Both the position numbers and the translations under genes were made by a program. Below are positions 55,782-60,268 of a DNA stretch of 64,000 nt, one piece after another (position 1 is the stretch's first letter; every line of letters begins with the position of its first letter). The stretch lies in the NCBI RefSeq assembly GCF_032118995.1, contig NC_092662.1:12599701-12663700 (forward strand), given 5' to 3'. A model generated the notes under the pieces. That model was not told the origin of the DNA. It made no database searches and worked only from the letters and a program-made list of their open reading frames with translations. Origin of the DNA: Asterias amurensis (Eukaryota; Echinodermata; Asteroidea; Forcipulatida; Asteriidae).

Positions 55782-55922
55782 CAGCCGAATTGGAATATAA
55801 ATATCTTAAAAAGAAGATGTACCTTGCCATTGTGTACCGTCCCAGAACCAGTATCCATTCACCAGTGAGACACACTGAAGAAAGACTAAGGTGACCAAAG
55901 CGATGCTGTGTTGTATCTCCAT
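26618..55922 (-). CDS. LAMC1: Laminin subunit gamma (gamma-1-like), short-arm-truncated, 25 exons
   Basis: Secreted basement-membrane subunit; one gamma chain joins one alpha and one beta chain through a three-stranded coiled coil. Joined exons (high to low): 55922-55823, 50658-50470, 49680-49563, 45360-45253, 44131-43995, 43749-43627, 42971-42782, 41792-41680, 41337-41107, 40677-40492, 40164-40035, 39454-39342, 39060-38770, 37514-37377, 36933-36736, 35928-35800, 35096-34919, 33079-32945, 32158-31984, 31806-31684, 30704-30590, 29979-29780, 29080-28922, 28052-27953, 26886-26618. All have GT/AG boundaries and compatible phases, giving 3,948 nt and 1,315 residues. Domains: signal peptide 1-23; laminin-EGF repeats 35-205; L4 about 206-386; laminin-EGF repeats 389-722; coiled coil about 730-1300; beta-linking Cys1303. 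Human gamma-1 is about 1,609 residues and gamma-2 about 1,193. No LN domain or first EGF repeat is visible in intron 1 or upstream. Family assignment is firm; the missing LN domain is an inference from absence. Confidence 0.93.
27048..27172 (+). repeat. Dispersed repeat 'K'
   Basis: TGGCTGCATATTGCACCACA and ACCTTGTAAACCATTGGTGC match copies at 36487-36620 and 61808-61945. In laminin intron 24. Confidence 0.6.
27499..27752. mobile_element. Foldback element, family B
   Basis: Perfect-looking termini: GGGCCCAATTTCATGGCTCT at the left and AGAGCCATGAAATTGGGCCC at the right, with CG-containing interior inverted words (GCTTACCG / CGGTAAGC). About 254 bp, non-coding. Confidence 0.92.
27753..27892. 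mobile_element. Foldback element, family C
   Basis: GGGTTGATTTCACAAAGAGC at the left and CTCTTTGTGAAATCGACCCC at the right. It abuts family B directly. Confidence 0.9.
27953..28052 (-). CDS. LAMC1: Laminin gamma exon 24: coiled coil
   Basis: Residues 1194-1227. [12 protein letters not shown] is equivalent to human gamma-1 SLLSIINDLLEQL. Acceptor CATCAG, donor GTAAGT, phase 1 out. Confidence 0.92.
28264..28905. mobile_element. Foldback-like element, family J
   Basis: Repeats of GGTCTTAG/CTAAGACC words and ATTGCAATAAAACGGTCTTA, with inverted counterparts AAGACCGTC and GGTATTGCAATCGG near the other end. Lies in laminin intron 23. The boundaries are approximate. Confidence 0.55.
28922..29080 (-). 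CDS. LAMC1: Laminin gamma exon 23: coiled coil
   Basis: Residues 1141-1193, phase 0 on both sides. Heptad-rich, corresponding to the AERTFAEVTDLDNEVNNML part of the human chain. Confidence 0.9.
29163..29461. mobile_element. Foldback element, family M
   Basis: The left half (ACACATGTCCACAGATT, GAGGTGCTGTAGTTTTTGAG, AATGAGTAAAACAATGTCAC) is mirrored by the right half (GTGACTTGTTTTACTCGTTT, CTACAGCACCTC, CTTTGGACAATGTGT). Fragments recur at 28095-28200 and 30290-30496. Confidence 0.8.
29780..29979 (-). CDS. LAMC1: Laminin gamma exon 22: coiled coil
   Basis: Residues 1074-1140. [19 protein letters not shown] closely follows human gamma-1 ALRKIPAINQTITEANEKT. Donor GTAAAT, phase 0. Confidence 0.94.
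30056..30236 (+). repeat. Dispersed 180-bp repeat 'L', copy 1
   Basis: Starts CAGGCCTGATACTTCACAGA, contains the small hairpin GGAGGCAACGAAGGC/ATTGCCTCC and the block TGCCTTGGTGCCC twice. Other copies: 50256-50440, 50831-51007, 55501-55684, all in laminin introns and in the same orientation. Confidence 0.8.
30590..30704 (-). CDS. LAMC1: Laminin gamma exon 21: coiled coil
   Basis: Residues 1036-1074. [16 protein letters not shown] is equivalent to human gamma-1 DTLQEANDILNNLKDFD. Donor GTGAGT, phase 1. Confidence 0.92.
30777..30965 (+). repeat. Dispersed repeat 'P', copy 2
   Basis: Matches 9728-10055 over GAAAGTCGCCAGACACACAA through GCTTGGGTATCATTAGTC, lacking the CG-rich middle of copy 1. 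Confidence 0.65.
30980..31080 (-). repeat. tRNA-Leu/Ser-type SINE, head only
   Basis: Minus strand: GAGCGGTTAAGAGCACCGGA with TCTGGTGTTTGATCAGCAGA and GGGTTTGAGGCCTGGTCGTG. Same family as 36985-37312 and 49150-49512. Confidence 0.65.
31684..31806 (-). CDS. LAMC1: Laminin gamma exon 20: coiled coil
   Basis: Residues 995-1035. [19 protein letters not shown] matches the register of human gamma-1 LIDQKLKDYEDLREDMRGKE. Both ends are in phase 0 (donor GTCAGC). Confidence 0.9.
31984..32158 (-). CDS. LAMC1: Laminin gamma exon 19: coiled coil
   Basis: Residues 936-994. An alanine-rich helix is followed by a break ([16 protein letters not shown]) that lines up with human gamma-1 SVAQLSPLDSETLEN. Donor GTAGGT, phase 0. 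Confidence 0.9.
32945..33079 (-). CDS. LAMC1: Laminin gamma exon 18: coiled coil
   Basis: Residues 891-936: heptads including [10 protein letters not shown]. Acceptor TTAACAG, donor GTAAGT. Phase 2 on both sides. Confidence 0.88.
33571..33640 (-). repeat. Dispersed repeat with histone-type stem-loop, copy 2
   Basis: Minus strand: AGAGCATACTGATCAAAAGG, then GGTTCGTTTCAGAACC and ACCCCAACTCATT. One base differs from the stem-loop consensus (T to G in the closing pair), so it has probably decayed. Flanks match copy 1 at 22013-22085. Confidence 0.6.
34010..34391. mobile_element. Foldback element, family A
   Basis: Complete copy in laminin intron 17 with termini AAAGGCATTGGACACTGTTG and CAATAGTGTCCAGTGTCTTT. 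Confidence 0.88.
34919..35096 (-). CDS. LAMC1: Laminin gamma exon 17: coiled coil
   Basis: Residues 832-891. It contains an N-E-T glycosylation sequon and AQQAREL heptads. The donor is GG|GTAAAT in phase 2, confirmed by exon 18. Confidence 0.88.
35168..35420. mobile_element. Foldback element, family B
   Basis: GGGCCCAATTTCATGGCTCT at the left and AGAGCCATGAAATTGGGCCC at the right, about 250 bp, in laminin intron 16. Confidence 0.92.
35800..35928 (-). CDS. LAMC1: Laminin gamma exon 16: coiled coil
   Basis: Residues 789-832: charged helical heptads followed by an acidic, serine-rich stretch. Assigned by phase, position and composition rather than by a diagnostic motif. Confidence 0.88.
36018..36370 (+). 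pseudogene. LINE reverse-transcriptase C-terminal remnant
   Basis: Plus-strand frames read [28 protein letters not shown] and, after frame breaks, [10 protein letters not shown]. This is the pattern at the end of L2/CR1-type reverse-transcriptase proteins (ITPVL..LHWLPV..R; AAPRLWNSLP). It is truncated and frameshifted inside laminin intron 15. Confidence 0.65.
36487..36620 (+). repeat. Dispersed repeat 'K'
   Basis: AGCATATTGCGCCACAGCAA, TTGTTAACCATTATGATGC and CATGCCTTGCAGGAAAAAAT. Same family as 27048-27172 and 61808-61945. Confidence 0.65.
36736..36933 (-). CDS. LAMC1: Laminin gamma exon 15: start of coiled-coil domain
   Basis: Residues 723-789. It opens [15 protein letters not shown], matching human gamma-1 CPACYRLVKDKVADH. 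These cysteines sit at the three-chain junction. The rest is heptad-rich helix. Confidence 0.95.
36985..37312 (+). mobile_element. tRNA-Leu/Ser-derived SINE, full length
   Basis: The tRNA-like head (GTGTCATGGCCGAGCGGTTA with variable arm, then GTGGGTTTGAGCCCCAGTCG) is followed by an unrelated body ending AAAGCGCTTTAAGGTGTCC and a short TTATTA tail. Lies in laminin intron 14. A full inverted copy is at 49150-49512. Confidence 0.85.
37377..37514 (-). CDS. LAMC1: Laminin gamma exon 14: LE11, last EGF repeat
   Basis: Residues 677-723. [13 protein letters not shown] and [13 protein letters not shown] match gamma-1 LE11, just before the coiled coil. Donor GTAAGT, phase 1. Confidence 0.95.
37571..37943. 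mobile_element. Foldback element, family N
   Basis: TTAAAGGAACATTACAGAAT at the left is mirrored by AATTCTGTAATGTTCCTTT at the right, with inverted interior words. It adjoins a family A copy starting at 37946. Confidence 0.85.
37946..38310. mobile_element. Foldback element, family A
   Basis: Left terminus AAAGGCACTGGACACTGTTG; the right end is degraded (ACAATTACCAAAGGTTTCCC). Confidence 0.82.
38318..38640. mobile_element. Foldback element, family A, degraded right end
   Basis: Starts AAAGAAACTGAACTTCTTGG and follows the family through CACCCCTGTCACACGAAG and GAGGGAGCCGTTTC, stopping at CTAACAATCG. Confidence 0.8.
38660..38756 (+). repeat. tRNA-derived SINE
   Basis: GGGCTGGATAACTCAGTTG (A box), TCAATGGTTCCAATCCCACT (B box) and the tail CTAGTCAATTTTTCTTTG. 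Lies just downstream of laminin exon 13. Confidence 0.7.
38770..39060 (-). CDS. LAMC1: Laminin gamma exon 13: LE9 and LE10
   Basis: Residues 580-677; the largest exon, holding two EGF repeats ([10 protein letters not shown] and [13 protein letters not shown]). The donor is T|GTAAGT at 38769, chosen over an overlapping GTGTAA by phase with exon 14. Confidence 0.95.
39183..39324. mobile_element. Foldback element, family A, right third only
   Basis: From AGTTACTTCAGATGGAGCCA to AATAGTGTCCACTGCCTTT. It ends 17 bp before the exon 12 edge in window coordinates, so it lies immediately downstream of the laminin exon 12 donor. Confidence 0.8.
39342..39454 (-). CDS. LAMC1: Laminin gamma exon 12: LE8/LE9 region
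   Basis: Residues 542-580. [17 protein letters not shown] is nearly identical to human gamma-1 [18 protein letters not shown] 10-bp minisatellite begins about 12 nt upstream of the acceptor in transcript orientation. Confidence 0.96.
39467..39595. repeat. Minisatellite, 10-bp unit
   Basis: About 12 tandem copies of TGGATTTTGA/TGGATTTTGT. In transcript orientation it lies just upstream of the laminin exon 12 acceptor as ATCCATCAAAATCCAACAAA-type sequence. Confidence 0.92.
40035..40164 (-). CDS. LAMC1: Laminin gamma exon 11: LE8 with nidogen-binding loop
   Basis: Residues 499-542. [15 protein letters not shown] aligns with the human gamma-1 nidogen-binding loop NIDPNAV. Asp533, Asn535 and Val537 are kept; the central Pro is Leu534. 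Vertebrate gamma-2, which binds nidogen poorly, has lost the Asn and Val at these places. Donor GTAAAA. Confidence 0.95.
40190..40378. mobile_element. Foldback element, family O, copy 2
   Basis: TTATCACACAAGCGCGAGTG at the left and GATTAGCGCGTACTGGAAGA at the right mirror the copy at 5835-6200. Lies in laminin intron 10. Confidence 0.6.
40492..40677 (-). CDS. LAMC1: Laminin gamma exon 10: LE6 and LE7
   Basis: Residues 437-499. [13 protein letters not shown] and [14 protein letters not shown] closely match human gamma-1 LE6-LE7. Donor GTGAGT, phase 1 on both sides. Confidence 0.96.
41107..41337 (-). CDS. LAMC1: Laminin gamma exon 9: end of L4, second half of LE5, start of LE6
   Basis: Residues 360-437. 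[11 protein letters not shown] closes the L4 domain. [15 protein letters not shown] is the second half of the split EGF repeat, and [10 protein letters not shown] opens the next one. Donor GTGAGT. Confidence 0.95.
41680..41792 (-). CDS. LAMC1: Laminin gamma exon 8: L4 domain
   Basis: Residues 322-360. [20 protein letters not shown] matches human gamma-1 FEFQKLLNNLTSIKIRGTY and includes an N-L-T glycosylation sequon. Acceptor TTTTTAG, donor GTAAGT. Confidence 0.93.
42008..42190 (+). repeat. tRNA-derived SINE, third type
   Basis: TGGTCTAGTGGTAAGACACT (A box) and GTTGTGGGTACGAATCCAAC (B box) form a tRNA-like head, followed by a body with no similarity to the other SINE families here. In laminin intron 7. 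Confidence 0.6.
42297..42600. repeat. Imperfect direct repeats around CTACTACCATGGAGTAG
   Basis: Three units (near 42297, 42490 and 42527) combine a CTACTACCATGGAGTAGA-type palindrome with GGGAGACTTCTC or a close variant. They lie next to the retroelement-like hairpin motif at 42711-42765. Confidence 0.55.
42711..42765 (-). repeat. Hairpin plus GAAACGTTG motif, retroelement-end-like
   Basis: Minus strand: CCTGTCGATGACTAGAGCAA then GCTCGTCGAAACGTTGAGTC. The GACTAG-loop-CTCGTC hairpin followed by GAAACGTTG resembles a motif found near the ends of some non-LTR and Penelope-like elements, and loosely a hammerhead ribozyme core (CUGANGA...GAAA) with the core degraded. The identity is an inference. 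Confidence 0.35.
42782..42971 (-). CDS. LAMC1: Laminin gamma exon 7: L4 domain core
   Basis: Residues 259-322. [23 protein letters not shown] and KYTFR match the conserved L4 core. Of two possible donors I chose AG|GTTGGT at 42781, because the alternative GTGCTC 4 nt on puts a stop at the start of exon 8. Confidence 0.92.
43300..43435 (-). pseudogene. LINE 3'-end coding remnant
   Basis: The minus strand reads [20 protein letters not shown], the pattern that closes many LINE reverse-transcriptase proteins (DRxxWRxxI). It is followed by GATGATGATG. Too short to classify further. In laminin intron 6. Confidence 0.5.
43627..43749 (-). CDS. LAMC1: Laminin gamma exon 6: L4 domain
   Basis: Residues 218-259. 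It ends FYFIAP, equivalent to YFIAPAKFLG of human gamma-1. Acceptor TTTGCAG, donor GTCAGA, phase 1 to phase 1. Confidence 0.9.
43800..43856. mobile_element. Foldback element, family A, right terminus only
   Basis: CTAACAATTATTTGTAGTAA then CCAATAGTGTCCAGTGCATT. Confidence 0.7.
43995..44131 (-). CDS. LAMC1: Laminin gamma exon 5: end of LE4, first half of split LE5, start of L4
   Basis: Residues 172-218. CKSGYFNL and [10 protein letters not shown] match human gamma-1 CKPGFFNL and CFCFGHSSVC. As in other gamma chains, the EGF repeat is then interrupted by the L4 domain, beginning about residue 206. Confidence 0.93.
45155..45252. repeat. Decayed duplicate of the laminin exon 4 donor region
   Basis: CTGTCACACCTGCGACCTTC with TACA occurs at 45183-45206 and again at the true exon edge, 45253-45276, each next to a G-rich run and ACAACTT. 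In transcript sense the intronic copy has GGAAAG where the true donor has GTAAGT. Confidence 0.8.
45253..45360 (-). CDS. LAMC1: Laminin gamma exon 4: laminin-EGF repeat (LE4, first part)
   Basis: Residues 136-172, with the EGF-like run [15 protein letters not shown] followed by CECKVNVEG. Donor GTAAGTTG at 45252. A decayed copy of this exon's donor end lies about 70 bp downstream in the intron (about 45183-45206). Confidence 0.9.
45472..46335. mobile_element. Family A foldback element interrupted by family D
   Basis: The left part runs from AAAGACAGTGGACACCTTTG to about 45735. The right part resumes at about 46255 (TTATACTATCAACAG) and ends ACCAATAGTGTTTATGTGC. The inserted DNA contains a complete family D element. 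Confidence 0.75.
45846..46232. mobile_element. Foldback element, family D, copy 2
   Basis: Termini AAAGGAACACGTTGCCTTGG and CCAAGGCAACGTGTTCCTTT. The centre is a long hairpin, CGGTCGGCCATTTATGGGAG against CTCCCATAAATGGCCGACCG around TCAAAAATTTGA. Confidence 0.92.
47678..47846. mobile_element. Foldback element, family I
   Basis: GGCCCTTTTCGAAACCACGG at the left and CCGTGGTTTCGAAAAGGGCC at the right are exact inverted repeats; the inversion continues inward (CTTTGGATTTGGCT / AGCCGAATCCAAAG). Confidence 0.92.
48640..49040. repeat. GATCGCCC-rich element, family H
   Basis: GATCGCCC or close variants occur about six times in both orientations, with GCGTTCCCA and TGGGAAC-type words. This suggests a foldback element with internal short repeats. 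Edges approximate. Confidence 0.5.
49150..49512 (-). mobile_element. tRNA-Leu/Ser-derived SINE, full length, minus strand
   Basis: The head on the minus strand is GTGTCGTGGCCTAGCGGATA with GTTGGTTCGAATTCCGGTCG. The body ends with AAGCGCT and a TATATAAAAAAGG tail. It matches 36985-37312 in inverse orientation and lies 50 bp from laminin exon 3. Confidence 0.85.
49563..49680 (-). CDS. LAMC1: Laminin gamma exon 3: laminin-EGF repeat (LE3)
   Basis: Residues 97-136. Cysteine spacing and the run [17 protein letters not shown] match the third gamma-1 EGF repeat. Acceptor TTTCAG, donor GTAAGT. It enters in phase 1 and leaves in phase 2. Confidence 0.95.
50100..50222 (+). repeat. tRNA-derived SINE
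   Basis: GGGCTTGATAGCTCCGTTGG (A box), CGCATGTTCTAGTTCCACTC (B box) and the tail TAGCCAATTTCCTTCAATC. Laminin intron 2. Confidence 0.65.
50256..50440 (+). repeat. Dispersed 180-bp repeat 'L', copy 2
   Basis: CAGGTCTGATACTTCAGGGA through TTTTCAAAAACGAAACATAC. It ends 30 bp short of laminin exon 2. Confidence 0.8.
50470..50658 (-). CDS. LAMC1: Laminin gamma exon 2: laminin-EGF repeat (gamma-1 LE2 equivalent)
   Basis: Residues 34-97. It matches the second EGF repeat of human gamma-1: CNCNGRS at the start, then TGHGGNC and [10 protein letters not shown]. It also matches the first EGF repeat of human gamma-2, which naturally starts here. Acceptor CAACAG, donor GTAAGT, phase 1 on both sides. Confidence 0.95.
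50831..51007 (+). repeat. Dispersed 180-bp repeat 'L', copy 3
   Basis: GCAGGCCTGATACTTCACGG through AACGAAGCATACAGCCCTG. It lies about 390 bp from copy 2, on the other side of laminin exon 2. Confidence 0.82.
52028..52460. mobile_element. Foldback element, family E, joined to a family A piece
   Basis: Left terminus AAAGCCATTGAACACTTTCG and interior ACAAATAACTTACAGGGTTT match the complete element at 61283-61615. From about 52320 the sequence changes to family A (TTACCTCTTTCTCAAAAACT...TAACAATTATTTTGAGTAA). Confidence 0.7.
52620..52916. mobile_element. Foldback element, family F
   Basis: Left arm TGACGTCAATCGAGGCAGAC TTTGCCTG and right arm CAGGCAAAGTCTGCCTCGAT TGACGTCA are inverted. Further in, AAGTACATGTAC with AAGTCGTGAG is mirrored by CTCACGACTTGGACGTACAT. 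Confidence 0.9.
54384..54545. repeat. Long inverted repeat
   Basis: GGTGACTAGTCGATATTAGC and TTGGAAGTTGACAAACTAGT are mirrored by ACTAGTTTGTCAACTTCCAA and CTCATCGACTAGTCACCC. The arms are about 60 bp around CCGAGGCAAAGCCGAGG. Confidence 0.9.
54655..54905. repeat. Inverted-repeat element
   Basis: GTGCGCATGACAAGTAGAAT and ATTACTTGTCATGCGCATTT are inverted arms around AGCTCCCGGGGAACT. Confidence 0.7.
55110..55390. mobile_element. Foldback element, family A, left end missing
   Basis: From GAAGTTGCAAGATAATAATG to CAATAGTGTCCAGTGCCTTT; the first 90 bp of the family are absent. Confidence 0.8.
55501..55684 (+). repeat. Dispersed 180-bp repeat 'L', copy 4
   Basis: GCAGGCCTGATACTTAACGG through AACGAAGTATACAGCCCTG. 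Followed by a TAAA-type microsatellite at about 55742-55780. Confidence 0.82.
55823..55922 (-). CDS. LAMC1: Laminin gamma exon 1: signal peptide
   Basis: Encodes residues 1-34. The start codon at 55922-55920 has A at -3 and G at +4, and an in-frame TGA lies 9 nt upstream, so translation cannot begin earlier on this exon. The peptide has a hydrophobic core around residues 7-21 and a likely signal cleavage after Gly23. It then runs through a tryptophan-rich stretch ([10 protein letters not shown]) into the donor AAG|GTACAT. It ends in phase 1, which fits exon 2. The residues after cleavage do not resemble an LN domain. Confidence 0.75.
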
Positions 55923-56460
55923 GTTCAGTCACAAGAAATAGTTACAAAATAAATCCAAACTCAGAGAACTCGAGCAGACCCTTGTGCTGATGATAAAACA
56001 GGGGAAACTTCTCAGACAAGTTCAGCAGTAGTCGTCAGTCAGCAGAAAAACAACAACAACAATTTGGGAAAGACTTGTGGTTTGCCGACAGATTAATTCA
56101 CAGTCCAGTAGGGAGGAAAGTTTGAGCAGGCTGTAGGGCACCAGGTAATGATGCTTGCTACTGTTATTCTGTTGCCGCAACTTCCATTGGTCTACGCTGC
56201 CTGCTGGCCATACCAGATGCCTATAAGCTAATTGATGGCTAGTGAGCGTAAACCTTGGCACTAGGCCAGAACGGTAACTTGAAGGTGGTAATGCTCCAAA
56301 CACAGGATGGACTGGGGCTCTGAGGTAGAAACCAAGCAGAGAGAGAGAGAGAGAGAGAGAGAGAGCAGCCTGGTGGGAAACACCTGGGTTCAGCACGGAT
56401 GACTCGCTCCGACGGTCGATGGTCCTTTTCTTCTCCTCAGCTGTGACTCGGTAGGTGGGT
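55923..56460 (-). promoter_or_regulatory. Probable 5' leader and promoter area of laminin gamma
   Basis: Region directly upstream of the start codon with no coding sequence. It holds a GA/CT dinucleotide run (56338-56365), which would read as CT repeats in the transcript, and a CAA-type simple run near 56047-56060. No clear TATA box or start site could be identified. Assigned by position only. Confidence 0.3.
56338..56365. repeat. GA dinucleotide microsatellite
   Basis: About 14 uninterrupted GA units, 420 bp upstream of the laminin start codon. Confidence 0.95.
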
Positions 56461-58300
56461 TTCAGGTCATTTCCTTTCTTTTCAAAAAAAAAAAATCAAA
56501 AACTCTCACCAACTTTTATTTGCAGATGAGCTGTTACCTAAACTTGCAGAAAATTTCTGTTGATCAATTCCTGCATATCAATCCAACGCTAGAATGGTAT
56601 CTGGTTACTTGGTTCCTCCTGACTCATCTGTAAAAGCTATCATCTGGCAGAATACACCACATGAAGCCAGCACTTTCATGTGATAATTGGGGAAACTCTG
56701 GCATGGGGGTACTGTTTCAGAGCTCCAGGGATACAGGTGCAGTGATGGTCCAGTGTACACACCCTCTCTTTGATCAGTCCAAGGATCCAGTTATTAGTAA
56801 CCACCCTAGTTATGATCTCACTCCATAACTATGGGCTCTCTGTACTCGGGTAGATCCTACATGTAAATTGTTTGAACAGGATCCTGTGTAAAATGGCTTT
56901 GTACGCTCTGCTAATGTAAGAGTCCTTCAAGATATTATCATCACCACAGATTGGGCTGCATTATAGCATTAAACCACCACCAGTGTAACATTAAATATAT
57001 GACAGACAGTTTGATTGGAGAAAGTCTGATTGGCTTTATCGATTACTGTATGAGCAGTCACAAGTTCTAGGGTCATTGACCCCTCACAGAACTATAAAAA
57101 ACGGAAACGACTATAAAGAAAGGTTGTACCTTTCATACCATGGAGGATGGATCAATACACAGGATCAATACACAGGATCAATGCAAATTACAATAACAGG
57201 CATGTGAGTAACTTATCCATGAAAGAAGAGGAAAAGGATAACCAGGCAAGAAGACAAGAGGAACAGATATATTTCGTACACAGAAAGTGAAGGGAAAAAA
57301 AGATGAAAATCAAAACCCAAAAAAGCAAATCAGCTGAAATAAGGAAGTCTCACATGCCTGCATTAGACTAGAGACAGAGTAGAACAAATGTTCTCCCCAT
57401 CTGGGACGATATGCAAATTTTGGCCGATATTCAAAAACAAAAAAATCACAGATACTGTTGATTACCCTTTAGAAAAATTAGATCTTCTCTTTATTGCTCT
57501 CTAAAAAATGTGCACTGAACCTGTGTACATGTTAATTGTGATGAAAGTGTTTTCTTCTCATTCTGATTCAGGGGTGGATTTCACAAAGAGTTAAGACTAG
57601 TCTTATCTCGAGTTAGGACAAGCTACTCGTCCTAACTTAGGACTAGCCTTAAGTTTCTAGGACTTCTATGACTAGTCATATTCCCAACTCTTTGTGAAAT
57701 GGACCCCTAGTCTTTTAACACATTATCTGGTCCAGTAAAACTTTTGAGCCCTACAGGCCCTGCAGTTTTGTGGATTTTTTCCCTAAACTCGAGCCCTGAA
57801 GTTTTTACATTTCAAGGAAAACTTATCAATAGTTTTTGCAATCAATTCTTTCTGGACCAAGAGACTAAAATATTCTTGTTGAGAGTCTTATAAACTGATG
57901 GAGGTATTTGAAATGGTTTTGGCTTTTTTCAACTGATTATTCAAGGCACTGTTGGACTGGGACACACAATGTCAAAAGAACTCAAGTAGTTTGTTTGTAC
58001 AAACATAACAAAGCTCTCCTTTTACCTGCAGCAATAGAAGTTGAATTGACGGAAAAACACCCTCATGTCTTTGAATGGTTGCATTTAAGAGAGAAACCAG
58101 CCTTTTTATATGGGATTTACAGTCTACAAATAATTCAGACTAAAGTCTCATTAATTTTATAAGTTAGGGATCCATTAAAATACGAATCACCTTGAGGGGA
58201 AGCCTGAAGAGACAGTGGATACTTGAGGCAGTCTTGCCAGGTTGTAAAAAATACCCAAACCACAAAAGATGGGGAAGAAATGGTCCTTGGAAACTGGTAA
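56461..58300. other. No gene recognised; one foldback element
   Basis: Upstream flank of the laminin gene. A family C foldback element sits at 57571-57708 (GGGGTGGATTTCACAAAGAG / CTCTTTGTGAAATGGACCCC). The short plus-strand frame at 57908-58162 has no domain. Confidence 0.5.
57571..57708. mobile_element. Foldback element, family C
   Basis: Terminal inverted repeats as in 25367-25506 and 27753-27892; interior TCGTCCTAACTTAGGACTAG. Confidence 0.88.
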
Positions 58301-58315
58301 TTTAAGGCACTTTAA

Positions 58316-58640
58316 AGGCACTGGACAGTATTGGTAATTACTCAAAATAATTGTAAGCATGAAAACTTACTTGGTAATGAGCAATGGAGAGCTGTTGATA
58401 GTATAAAACATTGTGAGAAACGGCTCCGTCTGAAGTATTGTAGTTTTTGAGAAAGAGGTAATTTCTCACTCAATAAAACTCTTCAGGCCTGAAGCCTTTT
58501 ATTATGCATCTGAAAGCGCCAAAAAAAATTGGTGGGAAAGGGTGTTTTTTCTTTCATTATTTTCTTGCAACTGCAATGAGTCCAAATTTTGACAGGATTG
58601 TTATTTTAGGCATAAACGAGGTGTCCAATATAGTGCCCTT
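58316..58640. mobile_element. Foldback element, family A, right end missing
   Basis: AAAGGCACTGGACAGTATTG at the left, GAAACGGCTCCGTCTGAAG inside, fading after GTTATTTTAGGCATAAACG. A direct duplicate of about 100 bp flanks it (AGGCAGTCTTGCCAGGTTGT at 58221-58245 and 58690-58715). Confidence 0.78.
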
Positions 58641-58799
58641 TAAAATACAACTTATCATGAGGGAAAACCTAAAGAGGCAGTGGATACTTGAGGCAGTCTT
58701 GCCAGGTTGTAAAAAAAATATGCAAACCACAAAAGACTGGGAAGGAATAATCCTTGGAACCTGGGAACTTTAACAGAGATTTTAGGGCCAGCCACAGAG

Positions 58800-59536
58800 T
58801 GTGGGTATTTTATGGCTTTGGTGTAGTTGTAGGCCAGCAGTTTGTTGCTTTCCAACGATGTGACAAGCATTGTGGTGTGGTTTAAACATCAACAATAGTC
58901 AATTGAAAACATCCACATAAAAAAAACACAGACAACATTTTATCAAATATTCCTTTTCTATGGAGGAATGAATTTTGACAGATGATGCAGATTCAAAATG
59001 AAAAACATTTTAGCATATTTGTGAATGCACATAGACCTTATAGACCAAAAACTCAATATGCCCGAATTAGATCAAGTCTGATCGCTAGCTAGACCAGCAT
59101 GCACCTCATTCTACAGTTCGCGCGTTCACAATAGGTACAGTGTTTATTTTAGCAAAATTGTTTGTACAAGGCTGATAGATATTAGATATTATTAGGATAT
59201 CAACAATAATTCATTTTGAGTTTTTAATTAACTACCACTTTTCATTGGTAGAATTATTTGTTCTTTTTTTTTTAAAGTTTAGTTCAATGCCTTAAAAAAT
59301 TAAGCTTTTAACTTTCTGGAATCTATAAAAAAAAATAGCTAATCAAACTTTTAATCAAAATTAATTTACAGTTTAGTGTGTAGGCCTATATCTCAAGTCA
59401 ACAGTGTTGAAGCGTCACTGAATTGAACAGCGACATCACTTTTCGTTTATTCAATCAGCTAATCAAACCTTAAATCAAAATTTTTGGGACAAATCGGCTG
59501 AAATCGGACCTTCAATGATTGGGTTTGATACTTGGT
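58800..59536. other. No gene recognised
   Basis: AT-rich spacer; nothing supportable on either strand. Confidence 0.5.
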
Positions 59537-59885
59537 TTAAAGGCAGAGGACATGATTGGTAATTACTCAAAATATTTGAAAGCATAAAACCTTACTTGGT
59601 AACGTGTAATGGGGAGAGGTTGATAGTATTAAACGTTGTGAGAAACGGCTCCTTCTGAAGTAACATTTTTTTCGAGTGAGAAGTAATTTTCCAAGGATTT
59701 AATTTAGAGACCTCAGATTTAGAATTTTAAGTCTTGAAATCAAGCATCTGAAAGCACACAACTTTGTGTGACAAGGGTGTTTTTTCTTCCATTACCATCT
59801 TGCAACTTCGAACACCAATTGAGCTAAAACTTTCACAGGTTTGTTATTTTATGCATATGTTGAGATAAACCAAGTGAAAAGACAG
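59537..59885. mobile_element. Foldback element, family A
   Basis: Left terminus AAAGGCAGAGGACATGATTG. The right end is cut at AAACCAAGTGAAAAGACAGT, where the next copy begins. Confidence 0.82.
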
Positions 59886-60268
59886 TGCAGTGGACACTTC
59901 TGGTAATTGTCAAAGACTAGCCTTCACAGTTGGTGTATCTCAACATATGCATAAAATAACAAACCTGTGAAAATTTGAGCACAATCGGGTCATCAAACTT
60001 GCGAGATAATAATGAAAGAAAAAAACACCCTTGTCACACGAAGTTGTGTGCGTTTAGATGGTTGATTTTGAGACCTCAAGTTCTAAACTTGAGGTCTTGA
60101 AATCAAATTCATGGAAAATTACTTCTTTCTCGTAAACTATGGCACTTCAGAGGGAGCCATTTCTCACAATGTTTATACCATCAACATCTACCCATTACTC
60201 GTAATCAAGAAAGGTTTTATGCTAATAATTATTTTGAGTAATTACCAATAGTGTCCACTGCCTTTAAC
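59886..60268. mobile_element. Foldback element, family A
   Basis: Begins GCAGTGGACACTTCTGGTAA and ends CAATAGTGTCCACTGCCTTT. Abuts the previous copy. Confidence 0.86.

Larger units (their letters stand above)
50659..55822 (-). other. Laminin gamma intron 1 (5.2 kb), no LN-domain exon found
   Basis: Largest intron, read on both strands for LN-domain or first EGF-repeat coding sequence; none was recognised. It holds two 180-bp 'GCAGGCCTGATAC' repeats (50831-51007, 55501-55684), a foldback element at 52028-52460, inverted-repeat elements at 52620-52916, 54384-54545 and 54655-54905, a partial foldback element at 55110-55390, and a TAAA-type microsatellite at about 55742-55780. About 53.0-54.3 kb is AT-rich with nothing recognisable. 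Confidence 0.7.
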
